A stretch of 64,000 nucleotides of DNA from Sinorhizobium meliloti (GCF_035610345.1 NZ_CP141213.1:1054001-1118000); one strand, 5' to 3'; counted from the first letter of the stretch, positions 1 through 9,353 are shown. Numbers and translations are program-made. Notes: generated by a model not told the origin, from the letters alone.

Positions 1-259
1 ATTATTTGGCTTGGGCGCAATGATGGTTTAGCGAAGCAGGACTGCGGCTGCGCCAGAGGGATTGGCGCCGTTAAAGCGCAATTGCGGTTTAGCGATCGCG
101 CCGACGCACATCGCCCGGTCCCTTATCGGTCAGCTTTCGAAAGAGTGGCCGAAACTGGGCGCGCAGGAAAAACGGGGGCGTGCGGACATAGTAATCACGC
201 GGTCGAGCCGAGTGCATCGAAGAATAACGAACGGTTTCGGAAACGAAGACGAGAGGAAC

Positions 260-1216
260 TTAACCGTCAGCGTGGCTGCGCCGCCAATCGGTCGGTGTTT
301 CGCCGGTCAATTTACGGAACGCAGCCGCGAATGCAGTTTGCGAGGCGTAACCGAGGGAGGCCGCGATCGAAGCCACCGAATTTGCTGGATTGCGCAGCAT
401 GTTTATGGCCTGCTCAAGCCGATATTGACGCAGCCAGTTGTGCGGGGAGAGCCCGGTGCTTTCCTTGAACGCGCGACAGAAATGAAAACGTGACAGCCCG
501 GAATCAGCTGCGAGGGCTGCGAGGGAGACGTCCGCATCGGCATCGGACCGCAATCGTTCGATGGCCCGGCGCAGCACATTCGGCGCCAGGCCGCCGAGCG
601 CTGGTTGGTAGCTCGGCGCCTTGCCGGTATGCGCAGCCAGCAGGCGTGTGGCCAGAAGATCAGTTAGCTGTTGCCTGAAAAGTGTATCCAGTGCCCTATT
701 GCCTTCCAGGACATCGGCTGCGCTCAGGAGCAACCGAGACGTAATGGGGTCCGGATGCGCCGTTCGCTCCAGAAGATCGGTCGGCGTGAAAGTATCGGCT
801 GCCTCGGCAATGCGTGTCAGTGTCGTGTGAGGGAGATAGAGCTGAACGACATCGACCGGCTTTGGAATATCCCAGCGGGAGCTCGACCCGGCCGGGATGA
901 TTATCACAACCCCACGACGAAACGTGCCACTCTCGACCGATCTTCCTGACCGTCGTTCCATGCGCTGCACCGTGCCGTTGTAAGCCATGATGACGTGGTC
1001 GGTCATGGGCTCGACGACGTCATGCAAGGGGCCATGATTCCAATGGGCAATTGCACCGCCGGAGGAATCCGCCGCAAGATGAATAGGGGCTGTCCGCAGA
1101 ACGCGCGACATCTCAGTTGCAGGTGCGTGATCGGCAACCCGCATGCCGTCCGCGGTCGCCCGGGTTGGAGCATTCGCTTCGCTCTCGCGGGAATTGCGGG
1201 AGTAAGGCGCGCTCAT
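260..1216 (-). CDS. AraC family transcriptional regulator
   Basis: A 318-residue protein with a C-terminal AraC/XylS double helix-turn-helix of about 100 residues. The first helix-turn-helix is around LAALAADSGLSRFHFCRAF and the second around SVASIAASLGYASQTAFAAA, followed by the family's FRKLTGETP signature. The N-terminal half (about 60-200) looks like an effector-binding cupin-like domain with no recognisable ligand motif. The start is uncertain: the first ATG lacks a good ribosome binding site, and internal ATGs at residues 25 and 36 are possible because the first 35 residues are low-complexity. It lies 556 bp from lldD with no operon partner in the window, so its target is unknown. The DNA-binding assignment is secure; the effector is not inferable. 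Confidence 0.85.
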   Translation of the reverse strand: MSAPYSRNSRESEANAPTRATADGMRVADHAPATEMSRVLRTAPIHLAADSSGGAIAHWNHGPLHDVVEPMTDHVIMAYNGTVQRMERRSGRSVESGTFRRGVVIIIPAGSSSRWDIPKPVDVVQLYLPHTTLTRIAEAADTFTPTDLLERTAHPDPITSRLLLSAADVLEGNRALDTLFRQQLTDLLATRLLAAHTGKAPSYQPALGGLAPNVLRRAIERLRSDADADVSLAALAADSGLSRFHFCRAFKESTGLSPHNWLRQYRLEQAINMLRNPANSVASIAASLGYASQTAFAAAFRKLTGETPTDWRRSHADG

Positions 1217-1772
1217 GACTGCGCGCTCGTCGACTGACGGTGCTCACATATGACCCCGCCAACAATTGCAGGATCGATGGGCATCCGCATGTGATGGCCG
1301 ACACTGCCAGTCCTACTGCCCATGATATCCCCAATGTCGCGGTGCTTTGGTTGTTCGCGCGTTGTGTGATGCAGGGGAAAATATAAGAACTCTCGGAGGG
1401 GGGAAATCTATCCTCCAGGATAGGTTGCCTTCGCGATCGGACCTCGTTCTCGATCACGCGGGCTTCAGCGTCCCGCGATGCGCCGCCAGCCTGAGGGGCG
1501 GATGTAAAGGCATTAGGCGGTTTCACGCCGGGAGCCACCGCTGACGATCGTTTGCTCCATCACGATGGCGCGGCCTTGACGCGATAAGTGAGCGTATTGC
1601 GGCAGGGGTGGAGACGTCAGGCGCCTCCCGAGGGACTTTGGCCCAGCCGATAGGGGAGCTCGTTCAGATCAGCGAAATGCTTGCCTCGGCCAATTGCTGA
1701 TCGTGCGGTTCCACCCTAAGTCTTTGAAGCTACGCACTCCCGACGGAAACCGCTACACGCTTCCTGCACCTG
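1217..1772. other. Intergenic region, no supported gene
   Basis: About 556 bp between the 3' end of lldD and the 5' end of the AraC gene. Short ORFs exist on both strands but their translations look like no known family, and none has a convincing ribosome binding site. The right-hand part upstream of 1216 probably carries the AraC promoter. I saw no RNA gene or strong repeat. Confidence 0.5.
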
Positions 1773-2909
1773 CTACTCGGCGATGATGTCGCGGCCGACC
1801 TCCGTGATGCGGCGTTTGCCGCAGAGCGCCATGGTCGTATCCATCTCCTTGCGGATGATGTCGAGCGCGAGCGTGACGCCTTCCTTGCCGAGCGCGCCGA
1901 GGCCGTAGAGGAACGGGCGGCCGATATAGGTGCCTTTCGCACCGAGCGCGATCGCCTTCAGGACGTCCTGGCCGGAACGAATGCCGCCGTCGAGGTGTAC
2001 CTCGATCTGGTCGCCGACGGCGTCGACGATGCGCGGCAACATGCTGATCGAGGAATGCGCGCCGTCGAGCTGACGGCCGCCATGGTTCGAGACAATGATC
2101 GCGTCGGCGCCGGTCTTAGCCGCCATTTTCGCGTCTTCCGGATCGAGAATGCCCTTGAGGATCAGCGGACCGCCCCAGCGCTCCTTGATCCACTCGACGT
2201 CCTTCCAGGAAAGCTGCGGGTCGAACTGCTCGTTCGTCCAGGCCTGAAGCGAGGAGAGGTCGGTCACGCTCTTGGCGTGGCCGAGAATGTTGCGGAAGGT
2301 ACGGCGGTTGGTGCCGAGCATCTTCATGCACCAGCCGGGCCGCCTCGCCATCATCCAGAGGTGTTTCGGCGTCAGTCGCGGCGGCGCGGACAGGCCGTTG
2401 CGAAGGTCCTTGTGGCGCTGGCCGAGGATCTGCAGGTCGAGCGTCAGGACCAGCGCGGAACACTTCGCGGCCTTGGCCCGGTCGATCAGATTGAGCACGA
2501 ATTCGCGCTCGCGCATGACATAGAGCTGGAACCAGAACGGCTTCGTCGTCACCGAGGCGACGTCCTCGATCGAGCAGATGCTCATGGTCGACAGCGTAAA
2601 CGGGACGCCGAAAGCCTCGGCCGCCTGGGCCGCCAGCATCTCGCCGTCGGCATGCTGCATGCCCGTCAGGCCGGTGGGGGCGAGCGCGACCGGCATCGAG
2701 ACCTTCTGCCCGATCATCGTCGTTTCGAGCGACCGGTCGGACATGTCGACCAGCACCCGCTGACGCAGCTTGATCCCGGCGAAATCCTCCTCGTTGGCGC
2801 GGTAGGTTCCCTCCGTCCATGCGCCGCTGTCCGCATAATCGAAGAAAAGCTTCGGCACGCGCCGTCGGGCCAGGGCCTTGAGGTCCCGTATTTCGAGAAT
2901 CTGCGTCAT
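1773..2909 (-). CDS. lldD: FMN-dependent L-lactate dehydrogenase (alpha-hydroxy-acid dehydrogenase)
   Basis: A 378-residue member of the FMN-dependent alpha-hydroxy-acid dehydrogenase family, the usual length for LldD. It should oxidise L-lactate to pyruvate and pass electrons to the respiratory chain at the inner membrane. The C-terminal half carries the catalytic and FMN block VSNHGGRQLDGA, where the His is the active-site base, and the phosphate-binding segment HLDGGIRSGQDVLKA followed by GAKGTYIGRP. The N-terminus has the typical RRRVPKLFFDYADSGAW segment. Other family members act on glycolate, mandelate or lactate; L-lactate is the closest match by motif and length but substrate is not proven. 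A perfect palindrome lies 72-104 bp upstream of its start (separate entry). The gene downstream in the same direction is the AraC regulator, 556 bp away. Confidence 0.88.
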   Translation of the reverse strand: MTQILEIRDLKALARRRVPKLFFDYADSGAWTEGTYRANEEDFAGIKLRQRVLVDMSDRSLETTMIGQKVSMPVALAPTGLTGMQHADGEMLAAQAAEAFGVPFTLSTMSICSIEDVASVTTKPFWFQLYVMREREFVLNLIDRAKAAKCSALVLTLDLQILGQRHKDLRNGLSAPPRLTPKHLWMMARRPGWCMKMLGTNRRTFRNILGHAKSVTDLSSLQAWTNEQFDPQLSWKDVEWIKERWGGPLILKGILDPEDAKMAAKTGADAIIVSNHGGRQLDGAHSSISMLPRIVDAVGDQIEVHLDGGIRSGQDVLKAIALGAKGTYIGRPFLYGLGALGKEGVTLALDIIRKEMDTTMALCGKRRITEVGRDIIAE

Positions 2910-2980
2910 GGATCGGCCTCATCGAGTGAATGACAGGCGAGCCCTTATCATGATTTCGGAGGACTTGTAATAGACGCAGA

Positions 2981-3013
2981 AAACAAGAGGTCAAAAAATC
3001 TTACCTCTTGTTT
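2981..3013. promoter_or_regulatory. Perfect 11-bp inverted repeat between guaD and lldD
   Basis: AAACAAGAGGT at 2981-2991 and its exact reverse complement ACCTCTTGTTT at 3003-3013 are separated by an 11-base AT-rich spacer. The element lies between the guaD stop (3024) and the lldD start (2909), upstream of lldD on its coding strand. It could be an operator for lldD or a weak guaD terminator; the U-rich stretch on the minus strand lies in the loop rather than after the stem, which favours an operator. Confidence 0.55.
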
Positions 3014-3023
3014 CCAGGGCTGC

Positions 3024-4340
3024 TCAATCGGCGCCAAGGGCCGATTTGCAAGGCTTTCCGGCGACGTAGGTCTCGACCACGGCGCGGTCGTCGCCCATCG
3101 TCTGCAGCAGAAAGAGTTCGTCGGCCAGCGAATTGACCACTTCGGCCCTGAGCGCCATTGCGGGCGTCGCCGCCATGTCGAGCACCGTAAGGTCCGCATC
3201 GGATCCGGGCTCGAGCGTGCCGATGCGGTCGGCAAGAGACAGTGCCTCGGCATTGCCGCGGGTCATCATGTAGAAGCTGTCTAAGGGGTTCAGCCTTTCG
3301 CCCTGCAACTGCAGGATCTTGTAGGCCTCGTCGAGCGTCTTCAGCATCGAGTAGCTGGTGCCGCCGCCGATGTCCGAGGCGACGGAAACGCGCACCGGTT
3401 TTTGGCGGCGCTTCAGCGCCCGCAGCGGAAACAGGCCGGAACCGAGGAAGAGATTGGAGGTCGGGCAGAAGACGGCCACCGAGCCGGTCTCGCTCATCGC
3501 ATCCGCCTCGCGCTCGGAGAGGTGGATGCAATGACCGAACAGGCTTTTCGGTCCCAGCAGACCATAGCGGGCGTAGACGTCGGTATAGTCGGTCGCCTCC
3601 GGATAGAGTTGCGAGGTAAAGGCGATTTCGTCGCGGTTCTCCGAGAGATGCGTCTGCACATGCAGGTCGGGAAACTCGCCGACGAGCGATTTTGCGACCT
3701 CCATCTGCTCCGGCGTCGAGGTGATGGCGAAACGGGGGGTGATCGCCACATGGTTGCGGCCCTTGCCATGCCAGTCGGCAATGACGGCGCGGGTCTCGTC
3801 ATAACTCATTTCCGGCGTGTCGAGCAGGCCCTGAGGCGCATTGCGGTCCATCATCACCTTGCCGGCAACCATGCACATGCCGCGCTTCAGGCTCTCGGCG
3901 AAGAAGGCGTCGGCGGAGGTCTTGTGCACCGAACAGTAGGCCGTCGCCGTCGTCGTGCCGTGGCGGATCATCTCATCGAAGAAATGGCGGGCGATCCGCT
4001 CCGCATGCGCCGTTTCGACGAAGCGGCATTCCTCGGGAAAGGTGTAGGTGTTCAGCCATTCGAGCAGATCGGCCGCGTAAGAAGCCATTACCTGCATCTG
4101 CGGAAAATGCAGATGCGTGTCGATGAGCCCCGGCACGATCAGATGCGGGCGGTGATCGAGCTCGGGGACATCCTCGGGTGCTGCCGCCTTGACCGCTGCA
4201 TAGGCGCCGGATGCCATGATCACGCCGTTCTCGACGAGAAGGGCGCCGTCGCTTTCGTAAGCATAGGCAGCACTGTCTTCGATGCCTTGAGGTTCGCGAT
4301 GGAAGCTCAGCAGGCGGCCGCGAATGAGGGTGGATGTCAT
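3024..4340 (-). CDS. guaD: Guanine deaminase
   Basis: A 438-residue amidohydrolase that converts guanine to xanthine and ammonia in purine catabolism. The metal-binding HxH is in GLIDTHLHFPQ near residue 75. Later ligands are in VQTHLSENRDEI (His, with the catalytic Glu nearby), GHCIHLSE and the Asp of ASDIGGGTSYSML, the set expected of GuaD in the ATZ/TRZ amidohydrolase group. Length matches the family. The start codon overlaps the puuD stop (ATGA), so the two are translationally coupled. The product xanthine is the substrate of XdhAB encoded 3-7 kb to the right on the same strand. Confidence 0.92.
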   Translation of the reverse strand: MTSTLIRGRLLSFHREPQGIEDSAAYAYESDGALLVENGVIMASGAYAAVKAAAPEDVPELDHRPHLIVPGLIDTHLHFPQMQVMASYAADLLEWLNTYTFPEECRFVETAHAERIARHFFDEMIRHGTTTATAYCSVHKTSADAFFAESLKRGMCMVAGKVMMDRNAPQGLLDTPEMSYDETRAVIADWHGKGRNHVAITPRFAITSTPEQMEVAKSLVGEFPDLHVQTHLSENRDEIAFTSQLYPEATDYTDVYARYGLLGPKSLFGHCIHLSEREADAMSETGSVAVFCPTSNLFLGSGLFPLRALKRRQKPVRVSVASDIGGGTSYSMLKTLDEAYKILQLQGERLNPLDSFYMMTRGNAEALSLADRIGTLEPGSDADLTVLDMAATPAMALRAEVVNSLADELFLLQTMGDDRAVVETYVAGKPCKSALGAD

Positions 4341-5569
4341 CGTGTCTCCCCGACGGCGCTTTCGAACCAGGCCGTCACCAACCTGCGCTCTTCCACCGTC
4401 ATGTCGCTTATGTTGCCGGGCGGCATGGCATGGCTGCGTCCCGCCTGGATATAGATTTCCCGCGCACGGGCAGCAATTTCGGCGTCGCTTTCGAGCATGA
4501 CGCCGTTGGGAGCCCGAACGATTCCTTCATAGACCGGATCGGCCGCGTGGCACATGCTGCAGCGGGTCGAGATCGTTTCCCGGACTGCGGGGAAATGCGC
4601 GTTTTCCGCAAAGCGCCTGAAGGCCGGTGCCGTCTCGGCTCGCTCTTCTCCCGTCAGTATTTTCGGCGCCGTCGAGAGCCACATGATCAGGATGAACAGG
4701 AGTGTGGTGACGAGCCAGGTCCAGGTCGGCTTACCCTTGCGCGCATGCGTGGTGTTGAACCAATGACGGATCGTCACGCCCATCAGGAAGACGAGCGCCG
4801 CGATGATCCAGTTGAAGGCCGTCGCGAAGGCGAGCGGATAGTGGTTCGAGAGCATGAAGAAGATGACGGGCAGCGTCAGGTAGTTGTTGTGCAGCGAACG
4901 CTGCTTCGCCTGCGCGCCGAGCCGTGGATCCGGCATGCGGCCGGCGATCAGGTCGGCGACCACGATCTTCTGGTTGGGGATGATGATCAGGAAGACGTTG
5001 GCCGACATGATGGTGGCGGTGAAGGCGCCGAGATGCAGGAAAGCGGCGCGGCCGGTGAAGACCTGGGTATAGCCCCAGGCCATGGCGACCAGGACCAGAT
5101 AGAGCAGCGCCATCAGTCCCCAGGTGCTCTTCCCGATCGGCGATTTGCAGAGAAGGTCATAGAGGACCCAGCCGAGACCGAGCGAGGCGAGCGAGATCAG
5201 GATCGCGGTGGTGGCCGAAATGTCCAGGACATACCGGTCTATGAGGAAGAGGTCGGCGCCGCCGTAATAGACGATGCAGAGCATGGCGAAGCCCGAGAGC
5301 CAGGTCGCGTAGGACTCCCACTTGAACCAGGTGAGGTGCTCCGGCATGGCGGCCGGCGCCACCAGATATTTCTGGATGTGATAGAACCCCCCGCCATGGA
5401 CCTGCCACTCCTCGCCATAGGCGCCCGGAGGCAGATGATCGCGTTTTACGAGACCGAGATCGAGCGCGATGAAATAGAAGGACGAGCCGATCCAGGCGAT
5501 GGCGGTGACGACATGCAGCCAGCGGACGGCGAAGGCCAGCCATTCCCAGGCAATGGCGAATTCATACAT
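4337..5569 (-). CDS. puuD: Membrane urate hydroxylase PuuD with C-terminal cytochrome c domain
   Basis: PuuD-type urate hydroxylase (urate to 5-hydroxyisourate), unrelated to uricase. About eight hydrophobic segments fill residues 10-310 (the DUF989 domain); a cytochrome c domain at the C-terminus has the heme motif CSMCH and a likely axial Met in AMPPGN. The start was set at 5569 (410 aa), where an AAGGGA ribosome binding site sits about 8 bases upstream, rather than at the longer ORF start at 5647. The stop overlaps the guaD start. It acts in the inner membrane and presumably donates electrons to a terminal oxidase. The later ring-opening genes (hydroxyisourate hydrolase, OHCU decarboxylase, allantoinase) are not in this window. 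Confidence 0.9.
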   Translation of the reverse strand: MYEFAIAWEWLAFAVRWLHVVTAIAWIGSSFYFIALDLGLVKRDHLPPGAYGEEWQVHGGGFYHIQKYLVAPAAMPEHLTWFKWESYATWLSGFAMLCIVYYGGADLFLIDRYVLDISATTAILISLASLGLGWVLYDLLCKSPIGKSTWGLMALLYLVLVAMAWGYTQVFTGRAAFLHLGAFTATIMSANVFLIIIPNQKIVVADLIAGRMPDPRLGAQAKQRSLHNNYLTLPVIFFMLSNHYPLAFATAFNWIIAALVFLMGVTIRHWFNTTHARKGKPTWTWLVTTLLFILIMWLSTAPKILTGEERAETAPAFRRFAENAHFPAVRETISTRCSMCHAADPVYEGIVRAPNGVMLESDAEIAARAREIYIQAGRSHAMPPGNISDMTVEERRLVTAWFESAVGETR

Positions 5570-5656
5570 TCGGGGTCCCTTTTCTCTCCGTTGACGCAGC
5601 TTGCGAGAAAAAGCCGAAACGGGAAAGGGGCGTTCTCGGCAATCCACTCTGCAGGT

Positions 5657-6577
5657 TCAGGCGCCGCAATCCTGATTGAACTCTGAAAGAATCCAGTCGC
5701 GAAAATTGCGGATCTTCGGGACGTTGCGTCGAGCATGCGGATAGACCAGCCAATAGTCGTGGCCATCGCTGCCGCGCAAATCGAAGGGCTGATAAAGCCG
5801 ACCGAGCGCGACGTCATCGGTATAGAATTGAGGAGTGAGGATCGCAACGCCTTGCCCGGCGATCGCGGCGCCTGCTTCGAAGGACTGGGCGCCGAGCCGT
5901 GTCGGGACCCGACCGTCGAGGTCCGCGTCGTGGACGCCGGCAGCGCGAAACCACTGCGGCCACCAGCGGTCCTGAGGGTCGATGATGCGCAGCTTCAGGA
6001 GGTCGCGGGGTTCATTCACGCCGCCGATCGTCGCGGCGAGCGCGGGACTGAGCATCGGCGTAAATTCTACTTTCATCAGTCGATGGCTGACGAGACCCGG
6101 CCAAACGCCCAACCCGGATCGGATTGCCACGTCCACTGCCTCTTTGCTGAAGTCGATCATCGCATCATTCGCCGACAGCCGAACGGCCATGTTCGGCTGG
6201 GCGAGCTGGAAGGTGCCGATATGGCGGGCGAGCCATTGCGAGGCGAAGGTCGCAGTCGAACTGATGAGCAGGGCGGACGCTGCATCGCCGCGCGCGGAGG
6301 CGACCGCCTCCTGCATCAGTTCGAAGGCTTCCGTCACCTTCGGCGCCAGGCGTTGCCCGACTTCGGTCAGTGCGATCTGGCGGGGACGCCTCAGGAACAG
6401 CGGCTCGCCGACGCTCTCTTCGATGAGTTTGATCTGGTAGCTGACGGCCGTCTGGGTCATGCCGAGCTCGTTGCCGGCCTTGGTGAAGCTGCCGAGCCGG
6501 GCGGCGGCTTCGAAGACCCTCAGCGCATTCAGCGGGAACTGCTTCGACATCTTCATGGATAAGGTCTCTTGATGCAT
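5657..6577 (-). CDS. LysR family transcriptional regulator (GcvA-like)
   Basis: A 306-residue LysR regulator. The winged helix-turn-helix is at about residues 14-70 (LNALRVFEAAARLGSFTKA then ELGMTQTAVSYQIKLIEE), followed by a substrate-binding domain that opens with LLISSTATFASQWLARH. This pattern belongs to the GcvA/AmpR-like branch. Internal starts at residues 8 and 10 (MKMSKQ, MSKQ) are also possible. It lies just upstream of puuD-guaD on the same strand, with an 87-bp gap, and is divergent from the DUF1127 gene. That position makes it a candidate regulator of purine catabolism, which is an inference from neighbourhood only. Confidence 0.88.
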   Translation of the reverse strand: MHQETLSMKMSKQFPLNALRVFEAAARLGSFTKAGNELGMTQTAVSYQIKLIEESVGEPLFLRRPRQIALTEVGQRLAPKVTEAFELMQEAVASARGDAASALLISSTATFASQWLARHIGTFQLAQPNMAVRLSANDAMIDFSKEAVDVAIRSGLGVWPGLVSHRLMKVEFTPMLSPALAATIGGVNEPRDLLKLRIIDPQDRWWPQWFRAAGVHDADLDGRVPTRLGAQSFEAGAAIAGQGVAILTPQFYTDDVALGRLYQPFDLRGSDGHDYWLVYPHARRNVPKIRNFRDWILSEFNQDCGA

Positions 6578-6658
6578 ACAGACGGATGTTCGATTGGAAT
6601 TCGAGCATCTTTCCCGGCATCCTGCAAGTCAACTTCACCGCTTGCAAAGGGTGCTCAG

Positions 6659-6862
6659 ATGTCTTGCGATACATTGGAATATACTGAAAGAAAACCGCTC
6701 CTCTCGTTGAACGGAACGATGCGGCTTGCCGCATCCGCCCTGCGGCGGGTGCGAGGGCGCAGCGCGCGGCTCGATCTGGAATCGACATCCGATTACATGA
6801 AGAGAGATTTGGGCTTCATGGATGGTCGCGAACCGCGGCCGGACGATGAAATCCTGCGATAG
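6659..6862 (+). CDS. Small DUF1127 family protein
   Basis: A 67-residue protein if started at the ATG at 6659; the longer reading from 6569 adds a poorly conserved 30-residue N-terminus. Its C-terminal half, TSDYMKRDLGFMDGREP, matches the arginine-rich DUF1127 (YjiS-like) signature common in rhizobia. Short DUF1127 proteins in alphaproteobacteria have been linked to phosphate and carbon metabolism and to RNA-related roles, but no function can be assigned from this sequence. It is divergent from the LysR gene and convergent with xdhB, 21 bp away. Confidence 0.72.
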   Translation: MSCDTLEYTERKPLLSLNGTMRLAASALRRVRGRSARLDLESTSDYMKRDLGFMDGREPRPDDEILR

Positions 6863-6883
6863 GGAAAGATATCCTCGAGGGGT

Positions 6884-9217
6884 TCAGGTCCCTCTAAGCC
6901 GCTCCACCGCCATCAGGACACGCTCGGGCGTTGCCGGCGTATCGAGCCGGGGGCACTCGCGATAGTCGGCGACGCTGGCGACGGCCATCGACAGGGCCTC
7001 GACCACCGAGATCGGCAGCATGAGGGGCGGCTCTCCCACGGCCTTCGACTTGCCGATCGTCTTTTCCGCGTTTTCCGACCATTCGGCAAGGCGCACTTTG
7101 AAGATCTTCGGCCGATCCGAGGCAAGGGGTATCTTGTAGGTCGAGGGCGCATGCGTCCTCAGCCGTCCCTTCTCGTCCCACCAGAGCTCTTCCGTCGTGA
7201 GCCAGCCCATCCCCTGGACGAAGCCGCCCTCGATCTGGCCGAGATCAATCGCCGGATTGAGTGAATGGCCCACGTCATGTAGCACGTCGACGCGATCGAC
7301 CATGTATTCGCCTGTCAGCGTGTCGATTGAGACCTCTGAAACGGCCGCGCCATAGGCAAAGTAGTAGAAGGGTGTGCCGCGGCCGGCGGCCCTGTCCCAG
7401 TGGATGCCAGGCGTCGCATAGAAGCCGGCGGCGGAGAGCTGGACACGTGCACCGTAGGCCTCCTGCACAAACTGTGCAAACGGCACGAGCTCGTCACCGA
7501 TCCTGACATGATTGGCGATGAAGCTGACGTTTTCGGCCGTCGTCTGCCAGCGCTCGGCCGCAAAGGCGACGAGGCGCTCCTTGATCTGACGCGCAGCATC
7601 GAAGGCAGCCATGCCGTTGAGGTCGGAGCCGGAGGAGGCGGCGGTCGCAGAGGTATTCGGCACCTTGCCGGTCGTCGTCGCGGTTATTTTCACCCGGTCG
7701 ATGTCTATCTGGAAACTGTCTGCAAGGACCTGCGCCACTTTCGTATAGACGCCCTGGCCCATTTCGGTGCCGCCGTGGTTCAGGTGGACCGAACCGTCCG
7801 TGTAGATGTGGACGAGGGCGCCGGCCTGGTTCAGATGGGTAAGGGTGAAGGAGATGCCGAATTTCACCGGCGTCAATGCAATCCCCTTGCGGATCACGCG
7901 GCTCGATCTGTTGAACTCGATAATCGCCGCCCGGCGCGCCTGATAGTCGGCGCTCGCTTCCAGCTCATCGACTATCCGGCCGATGATGTTGTCTTCGATC
8001 TTCTGGTGATAGGGCGTGACGTTGCGGCCGGAATGCGCGTCGCCATAGAAGTTCAGCTTGCGGATTTCGAGCGGGTCCTTGCCGAGGGCGTAAGCGATCT
8101 CCTCGACAATCCGCTCGCCGCCGAGCATGCCCTGCGGCCCGCCGAAGCCGCGAAAGGCAGTGTTGGAGACCGTATTGGTCTTAAGCGGTTGCGAGGTGAG
8201 CTTCACATGCGGATAGAAGTAGGCGTTGTCCGCATGGAAAAGGGCGCGGTCGGTGACCGGGCCGGACAGATCGGCGGAGAAGCCGCATCGCGCGGCATAA
8301 TTCGCCTGGACCGCCTGGATGCGTCCCTCCTCGTCGAAGCCGACATCGTAATCGACCAGAAAATCGTGCCGCTTGCCGGTGGCGGTCATGTCGTCGTCCC
8401 GGTCCGGGCGGAACTTGACGGCTCGGCGAAGCTTGCGCGCGGCGACGGCAGCGAGTGCCGCAAACTGGTTGCCCTGCGTCTCCTTGCCGCCGAAGCCGCC
8501 GCCCATGCGGCGGACATTCACCGTGACGGCGTTGGATGGAACGCCAAGCACTTGCGCGACCATACGCTGGACTTCACTCGGATGCTGCGTCGACACCCAG
8601 ACTGCCATTTCGTCGTCCTCGCCGGGAATAGCGAGCGCGATATGGCCTTCCAGATAGAAGTGCTCCTGGCCACCGATTCGCATGTGCCCCTGGATGCGGC
8701 GGGGCGCGCGCTCCAGCTCGCCTTCGGCGTCGCCGCGCTCGAGTGTCAGCGGGGGGGTCACCAGCTCGCCGCCGGTTGCCACGGCATCGATGACATCGAT
8801 CGCCGGCAGGAAGTCACGATAAGTGATCCTAGCGAGCCGCGCGGCGCGACGGGCGATGTCGCGCGTTTCGGCGATGACCGCGAAGGCCGGCTGGCCATGA
8901 AACTCCACCCGCCCGTCGGCTAGCACCGGCTCGTCGTGCAGATGGGTGGGGCTGATGTCGTTGGAATGCGGCATGTCCCTGGCGGTGATCACGCAAACGA
9001 CGCCGGGCACCGCCGCGACGTCGGAGAGGTCCATCTCCAGGATTTCCGCATGCGCCCGGTCCGTGAGGCCGAGCGCGCCATGCAGCGTGCCGGCGGGTTC
9101 CGGCATGTCGTCGATATAATCCGCGGTGCCCGCCACATGCTTGTGGGCGCTGTCGTGACGGATCGGTGTGTGCATCGGGCCGGTGATGGTGCTGACTTCG
9201 AGGGTGGACTTATCCAT
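6884..9217 (-). CDS. xdhB: Xanthine dehydrogenase, molybdopterin-binding large subunit
   Basis: The molybdenum subunit of bacterial xanthine dehydrogenase (hypoxanthine/xanthine to urate, with NAD). Started at 9217 (MDKSTLEV, 777 aa), which has a GGGAG ribosome binding site; the longer ORF begins five codons earlier. Typical Moco motifs are present in order: RRMGGGFGGKE, TAFRGFGGPQGM, GGTEMGQGVYTKV and, near the C-terminus, GKSKAVGEPPLML, whose Glu corresponds to the catalytic base. It is the last gene of the leftward bdhA-xdhA-xdhB unit, but a mosaic repeat of about 110 bp separates it from xdhA. No xdhC chaperone gene follows. Confidence 0.93.
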   Translation of the reverse strand: MDKSTLEVSTITGPMHTPIRHDSAHKHVAGTADYIDDMPEPAGTLHGALGLTDRAHAEILEMDLSDVAAVPGVVCVITARDMPHSNDISPTHLHDEPVLADGRVEFHGQPAFAVIAETRDIARRAARLARITYRDFLPAIDVIDAVATGGELVTPPLTLERGDAEGELERAPRRIQGHMRIGGQEHFYLEGHIALAIPGEDDEMAVWVSTQHPSEVQRMVAQVLGVPSNAVTVNVRRMGGGFGGKETQGNQFAALAAVAARKLRRAVKFRPDRDDDMTATGKRHDFLVDYDVGFDEEGRIQAVQANYAARCGFSADLSGPVTDRALFHADNAYFYPHVKLTSQPLKTNTVSNTAFRGFGGPQGMLGGERIVEEIAYALGKDPLEIRKLNFYGDAHSGRNVTPYHQKIEDNIIGRIVDELEASADYQARRAAIIEFNRSSRVIRKGIALTPVKFGISFTLTHLNQAGALVHIYTDGSVHLNHGGTEMGQGVYTKVAQVLADSFQIDIDRVKITATTTGKVPNTSATAASSGSDLNGMAAFDAARQIKERLVAFAAERWQTTAENVSFIANHVRIGDELVPFAQFVQEAYGARVQLSAAGFYATPGIHWDRAAGRGTPFYYFAYGAAVSEVSIDTLTGEYMVDRVDVLHDVGHSLNPAIDLGQIEGGFVQGMGWLTTEELWWDEKGRLRTHAPSTYKIPLASDRPKIFKVRLAEWSENAEKTIGKSKAVGEPPLMLPISVVEALSMAVASVADYRECPRLDTPATPERVLMAVERLRGT

Positions 9218-9243
9218 GCCGCGAGCTCCCATGCATGGAGAGA

Positions 9244-9353
9244 CCCCTCATCCGGCCTGCCGGCCACCTTCTCACCGTTTTGACGGGGAGTAGGGACGTT
9301 GCCGCGCCGCCCTCGTCTCTCCCCGCCTGCTGGGAGAGAACTAGGGTGAGGGG
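9244..9353. repeat. Rhizobial mosaic intergenic repeat between xdhA and xdhB
   Basis: A roughly 110-bp non-coding element bounded by CCCCTCA (9244-9250) and its inverse TGAGGGG (9347-9353). It contains a second inverted pair, TCTCTCCC at 9316-9323 and GGGAGAGA at 9332-9339. The composition and CCCCTCATCCGGCCTGCCGG opening are typical of the RIME-type mosaic repeats of Rhizobiaceae. It sits inside the probable operon and could form a strong mRNA structure. Confidence 0.7.

Noticed and set aside
1..259. Two overlapping plus-strand ORFs at the window start
   Set aside because: They run on into the AraC gene on the opposite strand, have no ribosome binding site, and translate to Arg-rich sequence without family resemblance. 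The first 259 bp show no supported feature.
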